A stretch of DNA of 64,000 bases from Gymnothorax reevesii. Taxonomy: Eukaryota > Chordata > Actinopteri > Anguilliformes > Muraenidae. The notes below the pieces were generated by a model. It saw only the letters and a list, made by a program, of their open reading frames with translations. It did no database searches and was not told where the DNA came from. Numbering within the stretch: the stretch's first letter is position 1; the number at the start of each line of letters is the position of its first letter. The stretch lies in assembly GCA_029721435.1 (NCBI GenBank), contig CM056576.1, positions 111,022,666-111,086,665 on the forward strand, in the 5' to 3' direction. Shown here piece by piece: positions 42,301 through 51,172 of this stretch. Made by a program: the position numbers and the translations under genes.

Positions 42301-44047
42301 TCTTGGCCATAGCACGAGTCACTGCGCAAGAAGGATACCGAGATGGGTCCTCATCCCCATTTTCAGTGCTCGGCTGTGAAGTAAGATATACAGGGGGAAC
42401 TACTTTGCCCCCAGCCAGGTCATTGCCTAGCAACAGAGAAACACCCTTTATAGGTAGACTTGACATAAGTCCCACCTTTACCTGTCCTGTAACTAAATCT
42501 GACTTCAAGAATATAGAGCGCAGGGGTACAGATACAGTCCTCCCTTCAATACCTTGTACAAGTATGAAATCCCCTGAAGCGGTCTCATCACGTAACTCCA
42601 AGGAGTCCATCAACAAAAGTGACTGAGAAGCTCCGGTATCCCTTAGGATATATATGGGGACAGGAGTAGTATGCTCATTCAGAGCCACAAATCCCTCTGA
42701 CACAAATGGAAGAAATTCCTCCCTCACAAAGTCAGCTGTATTAGGCTTTTTAGCCCCACAAGAAGCAGGCAATTTAGCAGATCGGTTATCTACTACAGGG
42801 GTTTCGAACCTTGTTTTCACAAAGGCATTTGGTTTGGTATCCTTTTCTTTTTCTTTCTTAGCTTTAAGGAACCAACAGTTAGTTGTAACATGACCAGATT
42901 TCTTGCAATAACTGCAAACTAGACCACTTTTGTCACTGTCAGCTTTCACACTTTGATCAGACCTGTTACTGGATTTCTGAGCACCATCACCAGATTTGTC
43001 TTTGTCTTTGGGTGAGGAATCTTGGGTATCACCATAACCCTTTTTCTGAAATTGGGACCATCTATTATTACTGCTAGACTGAAATTTGGACTTATGTGTG
43101 AGAACATATTCATCTGCAAATTTGGCAGCTGATTGCAAATTCAGTGCTTGCTTCTCATTAAGGTAGGTCTTAACATCATCTTTAACACAGTTCTTGAATT
43201 CTTCAACTAACACCATCTCTTTTAGTGAGTTGAAATCATCCTTGACCTCCATAGAAGTACACCAGCGCTCAAAGCAAACCTGCTTTTCATTAGCAAATTC
43301 AACATAAGTCTGATTTTCAGTTTTCTTCAGACCTCTGAATTTCTGTCGGTAAGCCTCTGGAACCAACTCATAAGCTCTCAAAATAACCTTTTTGACAACC
43401 TCATAATCAGAGGAATCATCTGCAGACAAAGCCGAATAGGCTTGTTGAGCTTTACCCTTGAGGACAGTTTGCAACATGAGAGGCCAGTGTTCCTTTGGCC
43501 ACTGGCAACTCTTTGCTACCTTTTCAAAACACTGGAAATAGTTGTCAACATCCTTTTCCGAAAATGGAGGCACCAGTTTTACCTCCTGGCTAGCCCGAAA
43601 TTTATTTTCAGTTTGAATTTTTATTTTTAGTTGCTCCATTTGGAGTCTTTCTTCTCTTTCGAATTTCTCTAATTCAAAATCTCTCTGTCTTGCAAATTTT
43701 TCTAACTCAAATTCTCTTTGTTTTTCTTTTTCTTCCCTCTCAAATTCTCTTTGTTTCTCTTTTTCTTCCCTTTCAATCTCTAGCATTTTTAATTTAAGTT
43801 CCATTTCTATATTTGGATTTTCCACTGGAAGCTGTTCCAGATATCCTGGTGCAAACACATTTTCATCAATGTAATATTCAACTATCTCTCGAGCCAGTCT
43901 TGCTTTTCGCATGGCTGGTTTCACCTCTGTCAGCTCTAAATGTCGGCAAATTTCTAGCAGTTCTGTCTTTTTAAAAGACTTTAAAACCCCTATGGTTGGT
44001 GATGCCAAGAAATCATCCATTGCTGTTGTCAATATATATGTATTCAA
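39311..44047 (-). CDS. Gag-Pol polyprotein, integrase before RT (Gmr1-like copy B)
   Basis: An uninterrupted 1578-codon frame with the same modules as copy A: coiled coil, CCHC knuckle, RDTGAS protease, HHCC and DDE integrase, GPYEIL, RT with YIDD, and RNase H ending DNVIADCLSRV. The coiled-coil repeat is about 35 residues shorter than in copy A. Differences from A include FHPESQG for YHPESQG in integrase, HLSVNKT for HLGVNKT in the zinc module, the normal FLGMIGYY stretch (then C where A has R), and NPLMFL for NPLTFL in RNase H. The likely initiator is the Met of MDDFLASP (residue 10). The preserved frame suggests recent activity. The damaged 5' LTR could limit its transcription. Confidence 0.93.
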   Translation of the reverse strand: MNTYILTTAMDDFLASPTIGVLKSFKKTELLEICRHLELTEVKPAMRKARLAREIVEYYIDENVFAPGYLEQLPVENPNIEMELKLKMLEIEREEKEKQREFEREEKEKQREFELEKFARQRDFELEKFEREERLQMEQLKIKIQTENKFRASQEVKLVPPFSEKDVDNYFQCFEKVAKSCQWPKEHWPLMLQTVLKGKAQQAYSALSADDSSDYEVVKKVILRAYELVPEAYRQKFRGLKKTENQTYVEFANEKQVCFERWCTSMEVKDDFNSLKEMVLVEEFKNCVKDDVKTYLNEKQALNLQSAAKFADEYVLTHKSKFQSSSNNRWSQFQKKGYGDTQDSSPKDKDKSGDGAQKSSNRSDQSVKADSDKSGLVCSYCKKSGHVTTNCWFLKAKKEKEKDTKPNAFVKTRFETPVVDNRSAKLPASCGAKKPNTADFVREEFLPFVSEGFVALNEHTTPVPIYILRDTGASQSLLLMDSLELRDETASGDFILVQGIEGRTVSVPLRSIFLKSDLVTGQVKVGLMSSLPIKGVSLLLGNDLAGGKVVPPVYLTSQPSTENGDEDPSRYPSCAVTRAMAKKAKEDDVVVPSSTLNSQDSGGSPHDSDWPTMVSPFEDLSDTFISSLFSQPDGSGDSDVSGDLSLSRKRLIEEQTNDPEICVLKRRALPEKEIDAVPVGYYLKDGVLMRKWRPPDIPANADWAVVRQIVVPKVYRNEILTMAHSLPLGGHLSVNKTVDKIMKHFFWPGLRKDVSNFCKTCHTCQVVGKHQLDPPVAPLQPIPAFGEPFSRVIVDCVGPLPKTRSGNQYLLTIMCASTRFPEAIPLRNIKATAISKALIKFFTLFGLPREIQSDQGSNFTSGLFQQVVYELGAKQILSSAFHPESQGALERFHSTLKTMMRTYCYDHEKDWDEGVHLLLFAAREAVQESTGFSPFELVFGHEVRGPLLLLSEQWQEKEPHISLLDYVSKFKERLRAACDLAKENLKSSQGKMKTWYDHKARSREFKPGEKVLVLVPLQSNPLQARFHGPYEILTKLNGLNYIVKTPDRRKPKQLCHINMLKPYHDRNARVAAVTSDSPMVETCEDEGEFQDDEPGIKAEVLSCKLSNSEVLQNLDVKLQHLEPSQRDQFERLIKKYEDLFPDVPKRVTIASHDVDVGDAKPIKQHPYRMNPEKRKIAEKEVEYMLKHDIIRPSNSDWSSPCVLVPKPDGSTRFCTDYRKVNAVTRTDVFPIPRIDDCIDSVGQAKFLTKIDLLKGYWCVPLTERAKSISAFATPSGLYQYEVLPFGMKNAPATFQRMIQSTIAGLPHTGAYIDDLITWSDSWEEHLKDVEMLFQRLTQTNLTVNLNKSDFGCATVTYLGYVIGQGKVAPINAKVQAIMDFPVPDNKKALRRFLGMIGYYCKFCKNFAEIAVSLTNQLKKGVKFTWDDACQRAFDRLKSLLCHFPVLKSPDFNKPFSIAVDASDQARGSVLLQRSDSDDIEHPVAYFSRKFNRHQRYYSTIEKELLALVLSLQHFEVYVCTGQKPMIVYTDHNPLMFLSKMKNKNRRLLNWSLILQEFDLEIKHVKGTDNVIADCLSRV

Positions 44048-44136
44048 TTAAAAAAAATCAATTTTACAATTTGAAATGTTAGATTTTCAATATATTACTC
44101 ACAAAATGGTCTATCCCGGACCTTGAGCCCCCAATT

Positions 44137-44587
44137 TGTTATGGCCCCAATTTGTTATTACATTTATAACACAACAGCAACAGCAAGGGATGACAGACAC
44201 AGTTTTAACAACTAAAACACATTTAATTTTTAAAACAAAGACAATAACGACTAAGCAACTAACAACTAAGACCAAGATTGAATTATGTACAAAACATAAA
44301 TATTTACAATCCCTTTTCATGGGGGTGGCTTGGTGAAAAGAAACATCACAGGTCTTGAACAGAATGGCAGGTCTGGTCATCTTCTTGCAATTTCTCCTAC
44401 TCCTTTACTGTCTCAATTCTTTTCCTTATATACTCTTGCAGACCCCACCCACATTTAGACCTCTTTTTTTTTTTTAATTTTCTGAGACTTGCCCCAGACA
44501 TGTCCAGGACATGTCTAAACATGACTCCAGTCTGAGCTTAACAAAAAAAAGGTAAATACTGCCATCTAGTGGCCTATATTCACATTA
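44137..44587 (-). repeat. 5' LTR of Gmr1-like copy B, internally deleted
   Basis: 451 bp against 498 in its partner. About 48 bp are missing between CTTGGTGA and AAAGAAACATCACAGG. In element orientation this falls within the 3' half of the LTR. Other differences are few. Confidence 0.9.
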
Positions 44588-44591
44588 CAAT

Positions 44592-45639
44592 AGTCACATT
44601 TGGAATGAAAAGTAGTGTCCAGCAGTGTATTGTGATATCTTGAAACCAAGCTAAAAAATGTCAGTACATTTCCTTTCCCCAAAGTAAGAGTTTAGCCTTA
44701 CACAGTGAGGACCTTACGTATGGTATTTGGAAAACAACAAAATTTTAAATGGCTGTTACACTCTTAGGGTTTATTCATAATTTTGAGCAGTAAAATTAAA
44801 GCTGATGGTCTGCAGTTGTATTGTATGCATGTGGTTTGAACAGTAGATGAATCGGCCTTAATGTCACTTTCCAATGGATCTTAATGTGCTTCCTAGATCA
44901 AGGCTCTTTTCTGATCAACAAGGCAGATCTGCATGGAAGGGGCAATATAGGCCATGCCCATTCATTGGGTGAGTGTATTTACTTCAAGTGCATCAGGGCT
45001 TATCAGGTTGTCATTCTATTAGTTACTTTCAACAACCCACCAGGCACCCACGTATTATAAGTAGCTAACACTGAGACATGTGCTTCTCCCCAGATAAACC
45101 CATGCCAGATCGGAGTCAGTGATGAGATTGGGATTCAGTAATTTGGCTTGTATATGGCCTACCATGGCAGCAGCAGTTTATTTTTTTTTCTCCTTCAGAA
45201 AACCTAATAGGAGGCTGCCCCGTGTCTGTGGGAGACCCAGGTTCTGCCCATATTCACGGTTTAAAAAATACCAGGATCAGAGATTAGATTAGAGAGTATA
45301 TAAAACTTTAGTGCGCTTTAAAATTGAATCTTTTAGTGGCTCTAGGTGAGAGGAATGGTTTGCCAGCCCATCAGAGTGCTGTCATATATTTTATTTCTTC
45401 AAATGCACTCTATTTTTCTAGAGGTGGTTTTCCAGCAGTGTCATGACTGTAATTATTTTCCTCGTTTTTTTTTTTTTACTACTGCATGTAGGACCCAGCA
45501 GGGTGCCTTCAAAAGTAATACAGCATGTTTACTAGACAATTACACTTGGATGACAGGACTCGGTTTGTAATTCCTTGCCTTAGATGCAAGGCAGTCTTAC
45601 GTCTTGACTTCTAGAACACTAGCTTACAAACAAGGTTGA
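44592..45639. other. unassigned intergenic sequence
   Basis: No gene or paired repeat was recognised. T runs lie at 45180-45188 and 45467-45477. The open frame at 45346-45570 has no recognisable motif. Confidence 0.4.
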
Positions 45640-45975
45640 CAATACAGGTAATACCAATTAAATCGCATTGTCTAATGTTGTTTAATAATTGTTTAAGTCA
45701 CAGCAATAGACAAAACAGTCTTCTTAAACTAATACCTCATAAATGATTATATGTTTTAATTGAACACAACGTGTAAACATTCACAGAGCAGGGTGGAAAA
45801 AGTATGTGAGGCTAATGAGTTCTCTAAGAGCTAATTGGAGTTAGGAGTCAGCCAACCTGGAGTCCAATCAATGTGACGGGATTGGAGGTGTTGGTTAAAG
45901 CTGCCCTGCTCTATAAAAAAAACACTCACCAGTTTTGAGTTTGCTATTCTCAAGAAGCATTGCCTGATGTGAAAC

Positions 45976-47920
45976 ATGCCTTGGACAAAAGAGCTCTCAG
46001 AAGACCTACGATTAAGAATCGTTGACTTGCATAAAGCTGGAAAGGATTACAAAAGTATCTCTCAAAGCTCTGATGCTCATCAGTCCGCGGTAGGACAGAT
46101 TGAGCATTAATGGAGACAGTTCAGCACTGTTGCTACTCTCTCTAGGAGTGGCCGTACTGTAAAGATGACTGTAAGAGCACAACGCAGAATGCTCAATGAG
46201 GTGAAGAAGAATCCTAGAGTGTCAGCTGAAAACTTACAGAAATCTCTGGCACATGCTTTCATCTCTGTTGACAAATCTACAAGAAGTAAAACATTTAACA
46301 AGAATGGAGTTCATGGGAGGGTGTAATGGTGCGTTCAGGAACCAAACGTGAGCACCAAAATTCCAAAAATTGTATTGCTTTAGTGCAAAATGGGTCAAAA
46401 TCAGAAAACACAGCAATTACCGAGCCAAAATCAGAAGCAAAAAACAAAGTTGAATGACTCTGGGGTCGAAACCAGAGAAGCAGTTGTGCAGCCGTAATCC
46501 AGAGTCTTGATCAAAATGCAGAAGGATAGGTCATACACAGGGCATCAATACCAAGAATTGAGGTTGTACAGAAAAAGGGTCAGAATCCAAAAAGTAGCCA
46601 ACAAGAATAAGAAAATGCAAGGCAATATCAAGGTCGTACAAAAAATGTCTTAGCAGCAATAATCAAAAGGCATAGGAGGCCCTCTGCACCAGCGAAAATT
46701 GATCAACGTTCTGTCAGGGTAAAAGCTACAGTGAAGACCTTTAATAGACAAGTGAGAAGTCAAATGCTATGCAGGGCCAGGTGAATTGGATAAGAACTAA
46801 TAACAAAGGGAAAAGCAAATGGGGAAGTCCTAAACACAATAATTGGCAGGCGCCAAGACATGGACGGGATTCAAATTGACAACCTATGACAGATAAACGG
46901 CTCCGCTCAAGGAGGTATACGTGCACAGATCAAGGAGTACAAGAAAGCAATTAAGCACGTGTGAAAGATTTCACAGAAGCACAGGAAGACAGGGAAAGTA
47001 AAGCAAGGGGCCAAGACTAGAACAGGCAAGAGCTGAGATTGCGTTAGTAGTAATTAGTAGAGGTCCAACTTTACAAATTAACCCAAGTGCTTGTTAGTTA
47101 GTTAGTAGTATGTACATGGAGTAGTTAGGTTAGTAAATATAATACAAAATATAAATTTTAGTATTTAATCGTAATCAAGGAAAGCAGGGCATAGTAAAGT
47201 AAACGAGAATTGAAGTAATAATGTGAAACACCAGAAACCATTAAAATCACTCGAAGCATGTAGGCACGCAGACTGGGAGGATGGACTGAACCAAACTGAC
47301 CTCAAGGCAGGGGTAACAAAAGTGCAATGAATGCAGAAATGGCATAAACAGAAAATCAAGATGTATAATAAGCAAAATCAATAAATAAAAGACATGGCAA
47401 AACCAGAATCATGACAGGAGGGCACCACAGAGGAAGCCACTGCTGTCCAAAAAAAAAACATTGCTGCGCATTTGAAGTTCGCAAAAGAGCACCTGGATCT
47501 TCCACAGCACTACTGGCAAAATATTCTGCGGACAGATGAAACCAAAGTTCAGTTGTTTGGAAGGAACCCACAACGCTATGTGTGGAGAAAAAAAGGCACA
47601 GCACCTCAACACCAAAACCTCATCCCAACTGAGTATGAAGTATGAGTGGAGGGTGTATCATGGTTTGGGGCTGCTTTGTTGCCTTGGGGCGTGGACAGAT
47701 TGCTATTATTGACAAAAAATTGAATTCCCAAGTTTATCAAGACATTTTGCAGGAGAATTGAAGACTACCTGTCCGCCAGTTGAAGCTCAAGAGAGGATGG
47801 GTGTTGCAACAGGACAACGACCCAAAGGACAGAAGTAAATCAACGAGAGAATGGCTTCAACAGAATGAAATACGCCATCTGGAGTGGCCCAGTCAGAGTT
47901 CTCACGGCAAAGGAGGGTCA
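45976..47920 (+). pseudogene. Tc1-type transposase, interrupted
   Basis: Starts [20 protein letters not shown], followed by [14 protein letters not shown], the paired-like helix-turn-helix that binds the inverted repeats. A TAA interrupts it near 46109. The frame then reads [19 protein letters not shown] and [13 protein letters not shown] before the LTR insertion at 46322. Beyond the LTR, pieces in shifted frames include ILRTDETKVQLFG with the first catalytic Asp and [10 protein letters not shown] with the second. The region of the third acidic residue near 47885 (EWPSQSS) is damaged. It cannot make active transposase. Confidence 0.8.
46322..47416 (-). mobile_element. 1095-bp solo LTR inside Tc1 copy 1
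   Basis: Plus-strand termini TGTAATGGTG and AATCATGACA give TG...CA ends; in the opposite sense TGTCATGATT...CACCATTACA. It is flanked by GAGGG (46317-46321 and 47418-47422), or GGAGGG if the extra matching G is counted. Removing it rejoins the transposase sequence. The minus orientation is inferred because TGTCATGATTC also begins a similar-looking stretch at 56480, and CTATTAAAGG near 46740 is TATA-like in that sense. There is no coding body. It is probably a gypsy LTR. Confidence 0.75.
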
Positions 47921-48154
47921 ATCAGTTATTAAATCCAAAGGTTCACATGCTTTTTCCACCCTGCAATGTGAATGTTTACATGTTCTTTTCAATAAAAACA
48001 TAAAAACATATTATTGTTTGTGAGGTATTAGTTTAAGAAGACTGTGTTTGTCTATTGTTGTGACTTTATTGAAGATCAGATCACATTTTATGACCAATTT
48101 ATGCAGAAATCAAGGTAATTCCAAAGGCTTCACATACTTTTTCTTGCAACTGTA

Positions 48155-48515
48155 TGCAGTCAAATCCTATTTAATGTTTTAACCGGCTGGGTTAATCTGA
48201 TGCCTTATTCACTGTATCCCCTGACGGTAGCGGTAGCATGAAGCAAAAACAAATTGAAGAATCAATTGGCTTTCATTGCTTTTCCAGTGAGAAACAGGTG
48301 GAGATAAAGAAAAGCGTGTGGTATTGTAATCCCAACATGCGCTGCGTGGACGAGCCAAGCACCTCACTAATAACAAAAATTGAGTTGTTTGTAATGGGTA
48401 CAGTGACCCTTGACTTCTTCTTTTGGGTGTGGTCAATAGTCTTCGATGGAAAATATTATGGCGTCAAGAAAATGGAACCTGCTTACAACCTGGGAAAAAG
48501 AAAATGAGCCTTTGG
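48155..48515. other. unassigned sequence with an 89-codon frame
   Basis: Follows the Tc1 end directly. The plus-strand frame 48238-48507 shows no known domain. There is a hydrophobic stretch (LFVMGTVTLDFFFWVWSIVF) but no start context or partner exon, so it is treated as chance. Confidence 0.35.
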
Positions 48516-48519
48516 CATG

Positions 48520-49056
48520 TGTTGGGAAACAGAATTTTTAGGTGCTAGCAATATGAGGTGAGCCAGATGGTTTGATCAATGGGTAATGAATGTGTATTAG
48601 GAGATAAAGAGTCCGTCAGGTCCGGCAGGACATATCGCCTATTTGCGACTTCCAGCTGGGATCTCCGTTTGTCTTCAGTTCCAACAGGACAGGCACTAGC
48701 ACCCCTTAGTTGGAGGTTCCGTATGCCCACTTCCAGGGGTTGGGAATCTATTGAACCAATTAAGTTGGGTAGTTCAGGAGAGGCCCAATTGTAGAGTATT
48801 GCCTTTTATCAATGTGTAAACCCTAGAACCAATCAGCAACAACTTCTGATAACATTTAAGGAATCATATGCAAATGTCTGTACTCTGTACTTTACTGTAT
48901 AAAGTTTCTTACAAAATGAAGGAATTTTAGAACTTTGCATCACACTGTTGTTCTCACGACCGGCTGTGTAATAAACCTTTTCCTGCTTTTGCTACGAACA
49001 TCAGAGTCTGCTTCTTCATCGAGACAACGTTCTTGATTTTGATTAATTTACCAACA
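48520..49056 (+). mobile_element. 537-bp retrovirus-like solo LTR
   Basis: Starts TGTTGGGAAAC and ends TTTACCAACA, with the 4-bp duplication CATG on each side (48516-48519, 49057-49060). Plus-strand promoter signs are present: TATGCAAAT octamer-like motif near 48869, TGTATAAAG TATA box near 48896, then AATAAA at 48971-48976 about 75 bp downstream. This U3-R-U5 layout and the 4-bp duplication suit an endogenous retrovirus-type LTR. No coding region remains. Confidence 0.85.
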
Positions 49057-49149
49057 CATGTTATGGGCAGGCCTCAGCCGTCGAGAGGAGGCACGTCATC
49101 TGCACTTTTACCTGTCAACAATCGGTTGGCTGTCTGTATGCTTAGGGCA

Positions 49150-49330
49150 GTCGCTAGTGACTACTCAAGGGCGCCACATCCGGTTACAGCATGTACGTGA
49201 CAAATTCTGGACAGCAATCCAAACTGTTCATGAGACGAGGGGTCTTAGACATCTGAGGGTGAGCACAGGTACCGTTCGACACTGTCTACGTGAGCAACAC
49301 AAGCGTGCCCATGTCCCAAACAGAAAATCC
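49150..49330 (+). pseudogene. Tc1/mariner transposase N-terminal fragment
   Basis: The plus-strand frame reads VTTQGRHIRLQHVRDKFWTA, then RVSTGTVRHCLREQHKRAH. The pattern VTTxxxDRxIRxxxLRxRF followed by ISxQTVRxRLRE is typical of the second DNA-binding helix-turn-helix of a fish Tc1 family. The rest of the transposase is absent; the end of this piece is part of an inverted duplication. The open frame 49058-49354 includes it. Confidence 0.6.
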
Positions 49331-49411
49331 ATCTTTTGCCCTTCCATAAAATGAAAAAAAAGGGATTTTCTGTTGGGGACGTGTGCACGTATGTGTTGCT
49401 CAAGTAGACAG
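49282..49411. repeat. 49-bp inverted duplication of transposase sequence
   Basis: Arms 49282-49330 and 49363-49411 are inverted copies with a 32-bp spacer. Both contain ACAGAAAATCC (reversed in the second) and the GAGCAACAC codons of the Tc1 fragment. Confidence 0.85.
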
Positions 49412-49439
49412 CTTGAAGAACAAAAGCCGGCATCCTCAA

Positions 49440-49512
49440 TCTTATTCATTAAAGGGCCAGTGTGGGTGCAGGCTTTCATTCTAACCAAGCAGTTACGCAC
49501 CTGATTCTACTC
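49440..49512. mobile_element. fragment of the hAT MITE family seen at 23864
   Basis: AAAGGGCCAGTGTGGGTGCAG then GCTTTCATT, CCAAGCAGTTAC and GCACCTGATTCTACT repeat the order of the right arm of the 204-bp MITE, read inverted. Its other half is not recognised, and a short insertion interrupts the downstream side. Confidence 0.7.
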
Positions 49513-49527
49513 AAGAATATCGCTATC

Positions 49528-49597
49528 CTTATGCATAAATAAACATGTGTGACCCCCCCCCCCCTTAAAAAATCAATAAAATGTTGATCACAAAAAA
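49528..49597 (+). mobile_element. 70-bp retroposed insert with 15-bp target duplication
   Basis: A perfect direct repeat AAGAATATCGCTATC occurs at 49513-49527 and 49598-49612. The 70 bp between contains a run of C (about 12) and ends in CACAAAAAA. A 15-bp duplication plus an A-rich 3' end is the signature of LINE-mediated retroposition of a short, 5'-truncated template. The source is not identified. Confidence 0.75.
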
Positions 49598-49812
49598 AAG
49601 AATATCGCTATCATTCACAATAAATGGAATCCTAGCTAATGTTTGCAACGATAAAAATTCTGACAATGGACCACGCTTAATGTTAGCTAGAAACTGAATT
49701 CCATGTGAGGGTAAAATTTTATGGTGAGAGCATGTCGTTCTTGTTTGCGAATGTAAGGGCCATCCGCATGGTTACTAAGCTTGCAACAAATTACCTTTGT
49801 ATACTCATTGCG

Positions 49813-50990
49813 TGCAACCTCATTTCTAAAAAAGTTAGGACACCATGTCAAATGTAAATAAACAGAATGCAATGATTTGCAAATCACTTCAACCCTAGAA
49901 TTATTTGAAAATGATATTATTACAACATAGCAAATGTTGAAACTGAGAAATTTTATTGTTTTTTGAAACAATAATGATGTGCCCGTTTTGAATTTTACAA
50001 CAGCAACAGGTTTAAAAAAATGCCAGGACAGGAGCAGCAAAAGACTGTAAAAGTTGGATGATGCGAAAAAAAAATCACCTGCTGGAACATCTAACAGCTA
50101 ATGAGGTTGATAAGTAACAAGGCAGTAACACGATTTACTTCTTGTTTCAGAAGTAAAGATGGCAAGGTCTTAACCACTCTATGAAAGACTGCATGGGCAA
50201 ATAGTTAAAAAATTTCTGAATACCGTAACTAAAATTACATATAAATTAGAGATTTCATCCTCTACAGTACATAATATCATACGACAATTCAAAGAATCGC
50301 GATAAATCGTTGTATGCAAGGAACAAAGCCGAAAACCAGTGCTGAATTGGCTGTGGTATTCAGGCCCTCAGGTGATGCTCCGCCACCAAGATCAGAAAGG
50401 ATTCTGTTGTAGAATCACTGCAAGGGCTCAAGAACACTTCTGTTAACCCTTTTCAGGGAATACAGTGTGTCGCTGCATCCACAAATGCAACTTTAAACCA
50501 TATATAAACAATATCCAGAAAGGATGCCGCCTTCTCTCAGCCTGAGCTCATTTAGGATGGACTGAGGCAAAGTGGAAAACTGTCCTGTGATCTAACCAAA
50601 ATGTGAAATTTCTCTGAAATCACAGAAATCATGTCCTCTGGGGTAAAGGGGAGAAGGACCATCTGGTGTGTAATCACTGCTCGGTTCAAAAACCAGCATC
50701 CATGATTGCATGCGGTGCACATGGCATGGATAACTTGCGCATCAGTGAAGACACCATTAATGCTAAACAACACATACATACTTTGGAGCAAAAAACACAG
50801 CCATCCAGATGTCTTTTTTTCTGGGAGGCATTACTTATTTTAATAATTCAATGCCAAACACCATGTTCTGCCAATATTACAACAGCATGGCTTTGTAGAA
50901 AAAGAGTCTAGGTGCTAAACTGGCCTGTCTGCCGTCTAGTCCTGTCACCAACTGAAAATATTTGGCGCATTATGAAATAAAAAGAAAAAA
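49813..50990 (+). mobile_element. decayed Tc1/IS630-like element, family F
   Basis: The left end AACCTCATTTCTAAAAAAGT and the following AATGCAATGATTTGCAAATC match the ends at 55831 and 61656. Inside, broken plus-strand coding ends with WPVCRLVLSPTENIW-type sequence (about 50924-50975), equivalent to the WPACSPDLNPIENLW motif that carries the last catalytic acid of Tc1/IS630 transposases. Many stops. The right inverted repeat is missing; the copy stops near 50990 in A-rich DNA. Confidence 0.6.
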
Positions 50991-51172
50991 AGATAAAGTA
51001 GGCCTCAAAACCAGGTTGTCCTGAGGAAGATTGGTTGACCGAAACGTTGATAAATCCATTGCAAGTGAGAAGACTGTGTGCGGGAGTTTTTTTCATAGCG
51101 TTAGGACTGACAGGCTCAGGAATCATGGCTTTTAAAAATGCCTAGAAATGACAGATTTTAAAGTTTCTAATT

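Larger units (their letters stand above)
38680..44587 (-). mobile_element. Gmr1-like Ty3/gypsy retrotransposon, copy B
   Basis: A second complete element of 5908 bp, flanked by the 4-bp duplication ATAG (38676-38679 and 44588-44591). LTR and coding sequences are close to copy A but carry shared subfamily differences, for example AATTATGTACAAAACAT in the LTR. It has a full-length frame and the same integrase-first domain order. Its 5' LTR has an internal deletion of about 48 bp. Independent target duplications show that A and B are separate insertions and not one segmental duplication. Confidence 0.93.
45640..48154 (+). mobile_element. Tc1/mariner transposon, copy 1, with nested LTR
   Basis: Long inverted repeats: the left side (about 45690-45830, CAGTCTTCTTAAACTAATACC and AAACATTCACAGAGCAGGGT) is mirrored by the right side ending at 48154 (TTGCAACTGTA). 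The transposase lies on the plus strand from 45976 and is broken. A 1095-bp solo LTR (46322-47416) splits it. Without the LTR the copy is about 1.4 kb, normal for Tc1. The left terminus is diverged and its exact start uncertain. Confidence 0.85.

Noticed and set aside
26456..44587. Gmr1 copies A and B as one segmental duplication
   Set aside because: Each has its own target duplication (GGCC and ATAG), different flanks and subfamily differences, so they are independent insertions.
48238..48507. 89-codon ORF between Tc1 and the solo LTR
   Set aside because: No recognisable family and no supporting structure; listed only as unassigned sequence.
49687..50040. 117-codon minus-strand ORF
   Set aside because: It lies antisense across the left end of the Tc1-like family F copy, so it is a shadow of transposon non-coding sequence.
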